Part shown: positions 1-8,463 of the stretch, one piece after another | Numbering within the stretch: the stretch's first letter is position 1 | How the letters are laid out: the number at the start of each line of letters is the position of its first letter | DNA from: Lachnospiraceae bacterium | GTDB taxonomy: Bacteria > Bacillota > Clostridia > Lachnospirales > Lachnospiraceae | Assembly (NCBI GenBank): GCA_022768745.1 | Contig: JALELK010000115.1 | Span: 54,664-118,663, forward strand | Direction: 5' to 3' | DNA: 64,000 nt | Position numbers and translations under genes: made by a program | Notes under the pieces: model-generated | Told to the model about the DNA's origin: nothing | Database searches by the model: none | Seen by the model: only the letters and a program-made list of their open reading frames with translations

Positions 1-1
1 T

Positions 2-571
2 GGTATCTCTAAAATCACATTGGCCATACATAAGCCCAATGCACCGATTCCTATGGAGTTTCAATCTGTAGGAGTGCGGATTTCCAAAAAGTGGAGAAAG
101 GTTGCCATTTCATTTGGCAGTAATATCGAACCTAAGGAAGAATACCTCACCAATGCCATGGAAAAACTGATAGCAAATCCGGCCATTCGTAATATGGAGG
201 TATCGGAGTACATTACCACAAAACCATATGGATACACCCAGCAGGATGATTTCCTGAATGGAGCAGCGGTGTTTGAAACCATATTATCACCGGAGCAGTT
301 ATTGGATTTGCTGCATAAATTGGAAAATGATGCAAACAGAGTTCGACAGATTCATTGGGGGCCACGGACTTTGGATTTAGACATTCTTTTATATGATGAT
401 TGGTGCGTAAATACCAAAAATCTGATTATACCTCACATCGATATGAAAAACAGGGAGTTTGTGTTAAAACCACTGGTTTCTATTGCACCGGGGATGATTC
501 ATCCGGTTTATCATATGACAATTCTCGATATGGAGAGAAAATTGCAGGTGAAAAAGACACTTCAGGAGTAA
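2..571 (+). CDS. folK: Bifunctional dihydroneopterin aldolase / HPPK (FolB-FolK), 3' part only
   Basis: The reading frame is open from the first bases, so the gene starts upstream of the window. The first 25 or so residues (KPNAPIPMEFQSVGVRI) match the end of dihydroneopterin aldolase, and the remainder is a complete 6-hydroxymethyl-7,8-dihydropterin pyrophosphokinase domain. HPPK hallmarks are FGSN near its start, NGAAVFET, the RxRxxxWGPRTLDLDIL signature holding the two metal-binding Asp residues, and NREFVLKPL. The enzymes convert dihydroneopterin to the pyrophosphorylated pterin that dihydropteroate synthase joins to p-aminobenzoate in folate synthesis. The folB-folK fusion is common in Clostridia. 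Other fol genes probably lie upstream, outside the window. The apparent start at base 20 is an internal TTG, not the real start. Confidence 0.93.
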   Translation, partial: GISKITLAIHKPNAPIPMEFQSVGVRISKKWRKVAISFGSNIEPKEEYLTNAMEKLIANPAIRNMEVSEYITTKPYGYTQQDDFLNGAAVFETILSPEQLLDLLHKLENDANRVRQIHWGPRTLDLDILLYDDWCVNTKNLIIPHIDMKNREFVLKPLVSIAPGMIHPVYHMTILDMERKLQVKKTLQE

Positions 572-574
572 GAG

Positions 575-1222
575 ATGAAACCATCGTTTAGAGTTAACAG
601 GGTGTGGCAGATAGGCTATCCTCTGGCAGTATATTTTATTGTTTATAATTTGGCGTACAAGTTGTTTTGTGTGATTTTTTCAAAGATTGGAAGCCCACTG
701 TTTTGGCTGGGAATATCTGCGGCGATTACTATTCCGCTGATTTATGGAATGTATAAAAAACTTCCTACTATAAAGTGTGAAAAGAGATTTCAAAGAGAGA
801 CCATTTTCAAAGAACTGGCGTTGGTAGCACTTATTGTGGCAATTGGCATCGGGTTGAATGTTTGTATTACACAGCTGTCTTTGGTGGGGGAATCCGCAGG
901 ATTTGAAAAGGCAAACCAGACTCTTTATTCCGGTGGATTATTTGCCCGTATTTTTTCCACCTGCATCTGTATCCCCATACTAGAGGAATTACTGTATCGG
1001 GGTGTTATCTGCGGACAGTTGGGACTATGGTACAACAATGTGATAGCGGCGTTGGTATCTGCTTTTTTGTTCGGGATGATGCATTTTAATATGGTTCAAT
1101 TTATATATGCATTTTGCATGGGGCTGGTACTGGGATATATCTTTTTGCGGACAAAAAAATTATGGGTGGTTATGCTGGCCCACGGACTTACGAATTTAGT
1201 TGTTGTTTTATATCATATATAA
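575..1222 (+). CDS. CPBP-family intramembrane glutamic protease
   Basis: A 215-residue polytopic membrane protein with about six hydrophobic segments. It carries the three CPBP (Abi/CAAX-protease-like) motifs: EELLYRG with the catalytic Glu pair at 137-138 and Arg142, FGMMHF with His170, and LAHGLTN with His203 and Asn207. The family includes Rce1-like prenyl-protein proteases and bacteriocin self-immunity proteins, but the substrate cannot be told from sequence. It begins 4 bases after folBK; its ribosome site (AGGAG) overlaps the end of folBK, so the two are probably co-transcribed. Confidence is high for the family and low for any specific role. Confidence 0.9.
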   Translation: MKPSFRVNRVWQIGYPLAVYFIVYNLAYKLFCVIFSKIGSPLFWLGISAAITIPLIYGMYKKLPTIKCEKRFQRETIFKELALVALIVAIGIGLNVCITQLSLVGESAGFEKANQTLYSGGLFARIFSTCICIPILEELLYRGVICGQLGLWYNNVIAALVSAFLFGMMHFNMVQFIYAFCMGLVLGYIFLRTKKLWVVMLAHGLTNLVVVLYHI

Positions 1223-1240
1223 AAATGGAGGAAGACACAG

Positions 1241-1966
1241 ATGAAAAATTGGAAGAAAACCGGGGATAATGTGCCTAACGTGGCGGGAAACATTGCGATT
1301 GTATTTGCATCATTGCTTTTGATTGCTCTGGGAGGGGTTATGCTCTTTACAGATCAGGTGAAAACCATTTATTTCTGCTATGGAGCAGGAGGCTGCCTTT
1401 TGGTCTGGGGAATCTGGCTGATAAGCAGATACTTCCTGAGGAAAGAGTTTCAGCAGACCACTAATTATGGATTTTCTGTAGGAACGCTGGTGGTTATCTT
1501 AGGGGCAGTTGATTTGATTCGTGCCAAAGATATTGCAGCATCACTGTCTGTTTACATTGGTTTTGTGATTTTGGTTGAGGGTGTGGTGATGCTTCAAAAC
1601 ACGGTACAACTGAAAAACCTAAGGGGAAAATTATGGGTTGTAAGTTTAGTATTTTCTCTGGTTTCAGAGGCTGCGGCAGTTGTCATATTGCTGGATGTAA
1701 AGCATATAATTTCAAGGTATGTGGATGTGCTGTATGTGATACAGATTGCTGTTGGATGCTTTGCACTTTTGTGTCTTTGCTTTGTGGGTATTCGCACGAA
1801 ACGTTTTCACAAGGATGCCAACAGAGATATGGAAAGAAATTTGGAGGAGTCTGCCCAGTGGTCCCCTGAGAAAAAAGAAGAGGTAAAAGAGAATGGTGCA
1901 GAGGAGACGAAGGAAGCAGATTCTGAGGCAGAAGAAACAGTACAGGATGATGTGACAAATTCGTAA
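1241..1966 (+). CDS. DUF308/HdeD-like multi-pass membrane protein
   Basis: A 241-residue protein with about six transmembrane helices in residues 15-185, arranged as three similar hairpins, as in DUF308 (HdeD-like) proteins. The last 55 residues are a soluble, strongly acidic tail rich in Glu and Lys, predicted to lie in the cytoplasm. No catalytic residues are evident. A good ribosome site (GGAGGAAG) precedes the ATG, and the gene sits 18 bases after the CPBP protease and 23 before the Mbeg1-like hydrolase, so it is likely part of the same operon. The family assignment rests on hydrophobic pattern and repeat layout; function is unknown. Confidence 0.7.
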   Translation: MKNWKKTGDNVPNVAGNIAIVFASLLLIALGGVMLFTDQVKTIYFCYGAGGCLLVWGIWLISRYFLRKEFQQTTNYGFSVGTLVVILGAVDLIRAKDIAASLSVYIGFVILVEGVVMLQNTVQLKNLRGKLWVVSLVFSLVSEAAAVVILLDVKHIISRYVDVLYVIQIAVGCFALLCLCFVGIRTKRFHKDANRDMERNLEESAQWSPEKKEEVKENGAEETKEADSEAEETVQDDVTNS

Positions 1967-1989
1967 GAGAAGGCAAAGAAGGAGGGGTT

Positions 1990-3150
1990 ATGGCAAATAT
2001 TATTGAATATCTGGAGTGGCGTGGGGATATTCCTTTCTCCGTGGACGGATTTAATGAAGTGGACAATTTAATCCTGTCGGAATTGTCTTATACAGATTTT
2101 GGAGATATCGTGCCGGGACCGGAGGAAAAGAAAAAAATTTCGGCGCGAGAGGTCTGTGATCGTTTTTTTGCTATCCATTCGGAAGAGGAAATTATGGCAA
2201 AAAAATCCACTACAAAAGTGGCTCCGTTTTTGCTTCCCTATCTGGCAGAATCCCGGCGATTTGGCAAAATGCAACTGTTGGGATATGTGAACGAAGTGGA
2301 TAAAGAGACCCAATCCCAGTTTTCCGTTGTGACCTTTGCCTTGGAGGATGGCACAAATTTTGTGGCCTTTCGAGGAACAGACAGCACTATTGTGGGATGG
2401 AAAGAGGATTTTAATATGTCTTTCTTATATCAAACCCATGGTCAGATGCAGGCCGCAGCATATTTGGACCGCTGTTTCAAAAGGTCAAGAAAAAAACTGC
2501 GGATAGGCGGTCACTCAAAAGGGGGAAACTTTGCTGTATATGCTGCATCTTTTTGTCATCCAACCGTACAAAATAAGATCATAGAGGTCTATTCCAATGA
2601 CGGACCGGGATTTTCAGACAACGTAACGGAGTCAGAGGGATATAAAAGAATTCTTCCCAAGGTGATAAGCACGATTCCGGAGTATTCTATTGTGGGAATG
2701 TTATTGAAAAACGAGTTGAACCATCGTGTGGTGGTGAGCTCCCAGACCGGGGCAATGCAACATGATTTGATGAGCTGGGAAGTGATGGGAAATCATATGG
2801 TTTACGCGACGGGATTGAGCAATTCCAGTATTATGTTGGACCAGACATTAAAGAGATGGATATATGGACTGGAGCCGGAAAAAAGAGAGGAATTTGTGAA
2901 TATTCTTTTTGATACGTTACAGTCCACCGGAGCCCAGACCATCGATGATTTAAAAAATAATAAACTGGAAGTCATCAATGAAATCACAAAGTCCCTATCT
3001 AACCTGCCGGCAGACAGACAACAGGCGGTTAAGGAAGTTTTGATCCGCTTTGTATTTTCCGGCGGGGAGACATTGGCGGGAAATGCAGGAGATTTGTGGT
3101 CCAAGACAGAGCGATTTCTTAAAAGACATAAAATTAAACTAAAAGAATGA
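1990..3150 (+). CDS. Mbeg1-like (DUF2974) alpha/beta-hydrolase fold protein
   Basis: A 386-residue soluble protein with a lipase-like nucleophile elbow, GGHSKGGN, placing the likely catalytic Ser at 176, preceded by the strand and turn VAFRGTD at about 125-131 that resembles the oxyanion region of class 3 lipases. This layout matches the DUF2974/Mbeg1-like family, common in Lachnospiraceae and Lactobacillales. The substrate is unknown; esterase or lipase activity is an inference from the fold. The C-terminal 120 residues are helical and do not resemble the lipase core. The start has an excellent ribosome site (GGAGGGG). It is the last gene before the groESL promoter region. Confidence 0.8.
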   Translation: MANIIEYLEWRGDIPFSVDGFNEVDNLILSELSYTDFGDIVPGPEEKKKISAREVCDRFFAIHSEEEIMAKKSTTKVAPFLLPYLAESRRFGKMQLLGYVNEVDKETQSQFSVVTFALEDGTNFVAFRGTDSTIVGWKEDFNMSFLYQTHGQMQAAAYLDRCFKRSRKKLRIGGHSKGGNFAVYAASFCHPTVQNKIIEVYSNDGPGFSDNVTESEGYKRILPKVISTIPEYSIVGMLLKNELNHRVVVSSQTGAMQHDLMSWEVMGNHMVYATGLSNSSIMLDQTLKRWIYGLEPEKREEFVNILFDTLQSTGAQTIDDLKNNKLEVINEITKSLSNLPADRQQAVKEVLIRFVFSGGETLAGNAGDLWSKTERFLKRHKIKLKE

Positions 3151-3189
3151 GAAAAAAAGAGCATATAAGAGATTTGACGAGTTATAATT

Positions 3190-3245
3190 AGAATTCCTAA
3201 GGATTTTGCGAATCATCAAATTTGCAAGATGATACCGGGAATTCT
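3190..3245. repeat. Imperfect inverted repeat before groESL
   Basis: AGAATTCC at 3190-3197 is the exact reverse complement of GGAATTCT at 3238-3245. An inner pair, ATCATC at 3212-3217 and GATGAT at 3228-3233, nests inside it. No T-run follows, so it is a poor intrinsic terminator, and the right arm overlaps the -10 of the groES promoter. It may be a weak terminator for the upstream operon, or incidental. Confidence 0.4.
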
Positions 3246-3250
3246 ATTAT
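3222..3250 (+). promoter_or_regulatory. Sigma-A promoter of groES-groEL
   Basis: TTGCAA at 3222-3227 and TATTAT at 3245-3250 are separated by exactly 17 bases. The CIRCE operator follows 11 bases after the -10, so it would cover the transcription start region, the usual arrangement for HrcA repression. Confidence 0.75.
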
Positions 3251-3261
3251 ATGACCTAGGG

Positions 3262-3288
3262 TTAGCACTCGGATAGAAAGAGTGCTAA
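3262..3288. promoter_or_regulatory. CIRCE operator (HrcA binding site)
   Basis: TTAGCACTC (3262-3270), a 9-base spacer, then GAGTGCTAA (3280-3288): an exact match to the CIRCE inverted repeat. It lies 40 bases before the groES start. HrcA itself is not in the window. Heat-shock derepression of groESL is the expected regulation, from established knowledge of CIRCE. Confidence 0.97.
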
Positions 3289-3328
3289 CAAGACTGAAAA
3301 AGGAATTATAAGTAAGGAGGAATATACG

Positions 3329-3613
3329 ATGAAATTAGTACCATTGACAGACAGAGTTGTGTTAAAGCAGTGTGAAGCAGAAGAAACCACAAAGTCTGGT
3401 ATTATTCTTGCCAGTGCGGCACAGGAAAAACCTATGGAAGCTGAGGTTATTGCTGTGGGACCAGGCGGAATGGTAGACGGCAAGGAAGTTGTGATGCAGG
3501 TGAAGGAAGGCCAGAAGGTTATCTATTCCAAGTATGCTGGAACAGAAGTGAAGTTAGAGGGTGAAGATTATATTATTGTTCGCCAGAACGACATTTTGGC
3601 AGTGGTTGAATAA
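3329..3613 (+). CDS. groES: Co-chaperonin GroES (Hsp10)
   Basis: At 94 residues this is the normal length for GroES. It opens with the conserved LVPLTDRVVLKQ strand and carries the mobile-loop region (about 17-34, EETTKSGIILAS), then the characteristic VGPGG segment and a C-terminal YIIVRQNDILAVVE strand. It forms the heptameric lid of the GroEL folding chamber in the cytoplasm. It has a strong AAGGAGG ribosome site, lies downstream of a CIRCE operator and is followed after 21 bases by groEL, forming the standard HrcA-controlled two-gene heat-shock operon. Confidence 0.98.
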   Translation: MKLVPLTDRVVLKQCEAEETTKSGIILASAAQEKPMEAEVIAVGPGGMVDGKEVVMQVKEGQKVIYSKYAGTEVKLEGEDYIIVRQNDILAVVE

Positions 3614-3631
3614 ATAGAAAGAAGGGTATAG

Positions 3632-5254
<1,623 letters not shown>

Positions 5255-5271
5255 TAAAAAATAAACAGTTT

Positions 5272-5305
5272 GATAACGATGTCTTTTAGGCATCGTTATC
5301 TTTTT
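5272..5305 (+). terminator. Intrinsic terminator after groEL
   Basis: GATAACGATG (5272-5281), a 9-base loop, the perfect complement CATCGTTATC (5291-5300), then a run of T. A 10-bp stem followed directly by a U-tract, ending the groESL operon. Confidence 0.92.
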
Positions 5306-5346
5306 GTCTGAATGAAAAAACATAATTTGAAATACCGGGTATTTAG

Positions 5347-5375
5347 TTGCCACGCAAATCGAAGTATGGTAGAAT
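5347..5375 (+). promoter_or_regulatory. Sigma-A promoter for degV-purA
   Basis: TTGCCA (5347-5352) and TAGAAT (5370-5375) with a 17-base spacer, about 50 bases before the DegV gene start and downstream of the groEL terminator. Confidence 0.7.
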
Positions 5376-5428
5376 CAATAGCGTGTGTGAACATGTTGTA
5401 ATTACATTAGTAACGAAGTGAGGATTTT

Positions 5429-6295
5429 ATGAGAAAAGTTGCGATTTTAACGGATAGTAACAGTGGAATTACCCAGGAAGAAGCGAAGGCAAATGGACTT
5501 TACGTGCTTCCTACGCCAGTTTATATTGACGATGAAGTCTTTTATGAAGGAGTGGATTTGACCACAGAAACTTTCTTTAAAAGACAAGCAGAAGGGGCGG
5601 ATATAAAGACATCTATGCCGGTGATGGGAGATGTAATTGACCGCTGGGAAGAGCTTTTAAAAGAGTATGACGAGGTGGTTTATATACCATTGTCCAGCGG
5701 ATTGAGTGGCTCTTATAATGCAGCATTGATGCTGGCAGATGATTATGATGGCAAGGTTCAGGTGGTAAATAACCAGCGTATTTCCGTCACTATGAAAATT
5801 TCTGTCTATGAAGCCAAGAAGATGGCAGATGCCGGAAAGTCTGCGGCTGAAATCAGAGAAATTTTGGAGCGCACCAGATTTGAGTCCACGATTTACATTA
5901 TGGTGGATACTCTGGAGTACCTGAAAAAGGGTGGCAGAATTACACCGGCTGTAGCCGCTATCGGTTCTCTGTTAAAAATTAAGCCTGTTTTGCAGATTCG
6001 CGGTGAAAAGCTTGACAGTTTTGCTAAGGCGAGAACCATTAAACAGGGTAAACAGATTATGTTGGATGCCATTGCAAAGGATATGACGGAAGGATGGAAC
6101 GATCCGGAGGGAGAACATACCATTATTGCTATGGCTCATACCCAGAATCAGGAAGAAATTGAAAAGTTTAAAGAAGAGGCACAACAGCGTTGGCCAAATC
6201 ATGATATTATGATTGACCCATTGTCGTTGGTTGTTTCAGGTCATATTGGTCCGGGAGCATTGGCTATTACCTGTACCAAAAAGATTGAATTATAA
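5429..6295 (+). CDS. DegV-family fatty-acid-binding protein
   Basis: A 288-residue DegV/FakB-like protein. It starts with the diagnostic VAILTDSNSGI strand-loop, has TSMP at 61-64 (the Thr-Ser pair that holds the fatty acid carboxylate in characterised members), GLSGSYN at 91-97, and LKKGGRITP at 165-173. Such proteins bind a fatty acid and, in the FakAB system, present it to a kinase for phospholipid synthesis. No fakA kinase gene is nearby, so partnership is unknown. It has its own promoter and is followed 19 bases later by purA, probably in one transcript. Confidence 0.93.
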   Translation: MRKVAILTDSNSGITQEEAKANGLYVLPTPVYIDDEVFYEGVDLTTETFFKRQAEGADIKTSMPVMGDVIDRWEELLKEYDEVVYIPLSSGLSGSYNAALMLADDYDGKVQVVNNQRISVTMKISVYEAKKMADAGKSAAEIREILERTRFESTIYIMVDTLEYLKKGGRITPAVAAIGSLLKIKPVLQIRGEKLDSFAKARTIKQGKQIMLDAIAKDMTEGWNDPEGEHTIIAMAHTQNQEEIEKFKEEAQQRWPNHDIMIDPLSLVVSGHIGPGALAITCTKKIEL

Positions 6296-6314
6296 ATATT
6301 AGGAGGAATGCATC

Positions 6315-7589
6315 ATGGTTAAAGCTGTCGTAGGCGCCAACTGGGGTGACGAAGGAAAAGGAAAGATTACGGATATGCTGGCAAAGAACGCGGACATTAT
6401 TGTTCGTTTTCAGGGAGGAGCAAATGCCGGACATACCATTGTAAATAATTATGGTAAGTTTGCGTTACATTCACTTCCATCAGGAGTGTTTTATGATCAC
6501 ACTACCAGTATCATCGGTAATGGAGTTGCGTTAAATATTCCTATTTTATTTGATGAAATTAAGTCCATTACAGACAAGGGAGTTCCTACACCAAAGATTT
6601 TGGTGTCTGATAGAGCTCAGATTGTAATGCCATATCATATTTTGTTTGACCAGTATGAGGAAGAGCGTTTGGGAAAGGCATCTTTTGGTTCGACCAAATC
6701 AGGAATCGCTCCATTTTATTCAGACAAATATGCAAAAATCGGATATCAGGTCAGCGAGCTTTTTGATGATGAGTTGTTGAAGGAAAAGGTAGTTCGTACC
6801 TGTGAGACAAAAAATGTCTTATTGGAGCATTTGTATCATAAACCACTGCTTGATCCGGACGAGCTTTTAGAGACTTTACATACATACAGAGATATGGTTG
6901 CACCATATGTTTGTGATGTATCTGCTTATTTGTGGCAGGCAATGAAGGATAACAAGACCATTCTCTTGGAAGGACAGCTTGGAACACTTAAAGATCCTGA
7001 CCATGGAATTTATCCTATGGTTACTTCATCTTCCACATTGGCATCTTATGGTGCGATTGGTGCAGGTATTCCGGCGAGAGCCATTGAACAGGTTATCACC
7101 GTTGTAAAAGCATATTCTTCTGCTGTAGGTGCAGGTGCCTTTGTAAGTGAGATATTCGGAGACGAAGCAGATGAGTTACGTCGTCGCGGTGGTGATGGTG
7201 GTGAATTTGGAGCCACAACCGGTCGCCCTCGTAGAATGGGATGGTTCGACTGTGTTGCCAGCAAGTATGGATGCCGTCTTCAGGGAACCACAGATGTTGC
7301 ATTTACTGTTTTGGATGTTTTGGGGTATCTGGATGAAATTCCTGTTTGCGTTGGTTATGAAATCGATGGTGAAGTTACTACAGATTTCCCTGTTACCAGC
7401 AAGTTGGAAAAGGCAAAACCGGTATTCAAGAAACTTCCGGGATGGAAGTGTGATATCCGCGGAATCAAGAAATACGAAGATCTTCCTGAGAATTGTAGAA
7501 ATTACATTGAATTTGTGGAAAAAGAGATTGGATTCCCAATTACAATGGTTTCTAACGGACCGGGTCGTGAAGATATTATTTATCGTTAA
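6315..7589 (+). CDS. purA: Adenylosuccinate synthetase
   Basis: A 424-residue PurA, the usual length. The GTP-binding loop NWGDEGKGK is at the N-terminus (about 8-16), GGANAGHT at about 36-43, the FGSTKSGIAP segment near 120-130, the GRPRRMGWFD segment near 304-313, and the base-binding C-terminal region VSNGPGRED. It converts IMP and aspartate to adenylosuccinate with GTP, the first committed step to AMP. The start is supported by AGGAGGAA. No riboswitch fits in the 19-base gap to degV. An intrinsic terminator follows. Confidence 0.98.
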   Translation: MVKAVVGANWGDEGKGKITDMLAKNADIIVRFQGGANAGHTIVNNYGKFALHSLPSGVFYDHTTSIIGNGVALNIPILFDEIKSITDKGVPTPKILVSDRAQIVMPYHILFDQYEEERLGKASFGSTKSGIAPFYSDKYAKIGYQVSELFDDELLKEKVVRTCETKNVLLEHLYHKPLLDPDELLETLHTYRDMVAPYVCDVSAYLWQAMKDNKTILLEGQLGTLKDPDHGIYPMVTSSSTLASYGAIGAGIPARAIEQVITVVKAYSSAVGAGAFVSEIFGDEADELRRRGGDGGEFGATTGRPRRMGWFDCVASKYGCRLQGTTDVAFTVLDVLGYLDEIPVCVGYEIDGEVTTDFPVTSKLEKAKPVFKKLPGWKCDIRGIKKYEDLPENCRNYIEFVEKEIGFPITMVSNGPGREDIIYR

Positions 7590-7611
7590 TCAGCAAATGT
7601 TAACACTAAAG

Positions 7612-7640
7612 AAGAAGGTCCTGTGGACCTTCTTTTCTTG
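7612..7640 (+). terminator. Intrinsic terminator after purA
   Basis: AAGAAGGTCC (7612-7621), a 3-base loop, and GGACCTTCTT (7625-7634) form a perfect 10-bp stem, followed by TTCTTG. The U-tract is slightly broken, but position and stem quality are good. Confidence 0.88.
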
Positions 7641-7743
7641 TGTGTAAGTTTTTCACAAAACAGACACAATTTATACATAGAAGAGGCATAGTTTTTTCGT
7701 AGACTAAGTTTTGGAAAATTCTGTATGAAACGGGAGGACAGAA

Positions 7744-8463
7744 ATGATAGAAATCAAAAACCTCGTAAAACAATATGGGGATATCAGGGCTGTGGATGAT
7801 TTGACCATGACCATTGAACCAGGCAAAATTTATGGCTTGCTGGGAAAGAATGGAGCGGGAAAATCCACTACTATGAATATTGTCACCGGTTATATTTCTG
7901 CATCAAGCGGAAGTGTTTCGGTGTGTGGTCATGATATTTTTAAAGAAGCGAATGCGGCAAAGAAAAACATCGGATATTTACCGGAAATTCCGCCTTTGTA
8001 TGGTGAGATGACCGTGTATGAATACCTGATGTTTTGCGCTGAATTAAAGGGTATTAAAAAGGCAGACAGAACCGGTATGGTTGATGAGGTGATGGAAAAG
8101 ACCAAAATCGACGACGTGGAAGACCGCCTGATACGCAACTTGTCAAAGGGATATAAGCAGCGAGTGGGATTGGCCCAGGCAATTATAGGTTATCCACCGA
8201 TTATTATCTTGGATGAACCAACGGTGGGATTAGATCCGGTACAGATGATTGAAATCAGAGAGCTGATTAAGGAATTGGGAAAGGAGCACACTGTCATTTT
8301 AAGTTCCCACATTTTGTCTGAGATTAGCGCCGTGTGCGATTATGTATATATTATTTCAAAGGGAAAACTGGTTTACCACGACTCAATGGAGCATATTCAG
8401 GAAGAGGAAGAATCTTTAGAGAATTTGTTTGTGAAATTAACCAGTGAGGAGGAAGAAGAATAA
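7744..8463 (+). CDS. ABC transporter ATP-binding protein, GldA/CcmA-like
   Basis: A 239-residue ABC ATPase with all motifs: Walker A GKNGAGKST at 34-42, a degenerate signature LSKGYKQR at 133-140 (LSxGYxQR is typical of ABC-2 exporter ATPases), Walker B IIILDEP at 153-159 with the catalytic Glu, and the H-loop in LSSHILSE. The acidic C-terminal tail ends in EEEEE. Its stop overlaps the ATG of the following permease by one base (TAATG), so the two proteins almost certainly form one exporter. The partner resembles GldF-GldG, hence the GldA-like label; the transported substrate is unknown. Confidence 0.92.
   Translation: MIEIKNLVKQYGDIRAVDDLTMTIEPGKIYGLLGKNGAGKSTTMNIVTGYISASSGSVSVCGHDIFKEANAAKKNIGYLPEIPPLYGEMTVYEYLMFCAELKGIKKADRTGMVDEVMEKTKIDDVEDRLIRNLSKGYKQRVGLAQAIIGYPPIIILDEPTVGLDPVQMIEIRELIKELGKEHTVILSSHILSEISAVCDYVYIISKGKLVYHDSMEHIQEEEESLENLFVKLTSEEEEE

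Noticed and set aside
1683..2066. 127-codon minus-strand frame across the DUF308/Mbeg1 junction
   Set aside because: It spans two well-supported plus-strand genes and is Pro/Ser/Leu-rich, as expected of antisense to a Glu-rich tail.
7147..7647. 166-codon plus-strand frame overlapping the purA end, with a His-rich antisense frame on the other strand
   Set aside because: Both are out-of-frame readings of the purA GGDGG coding repeat; purA is intact and full length.
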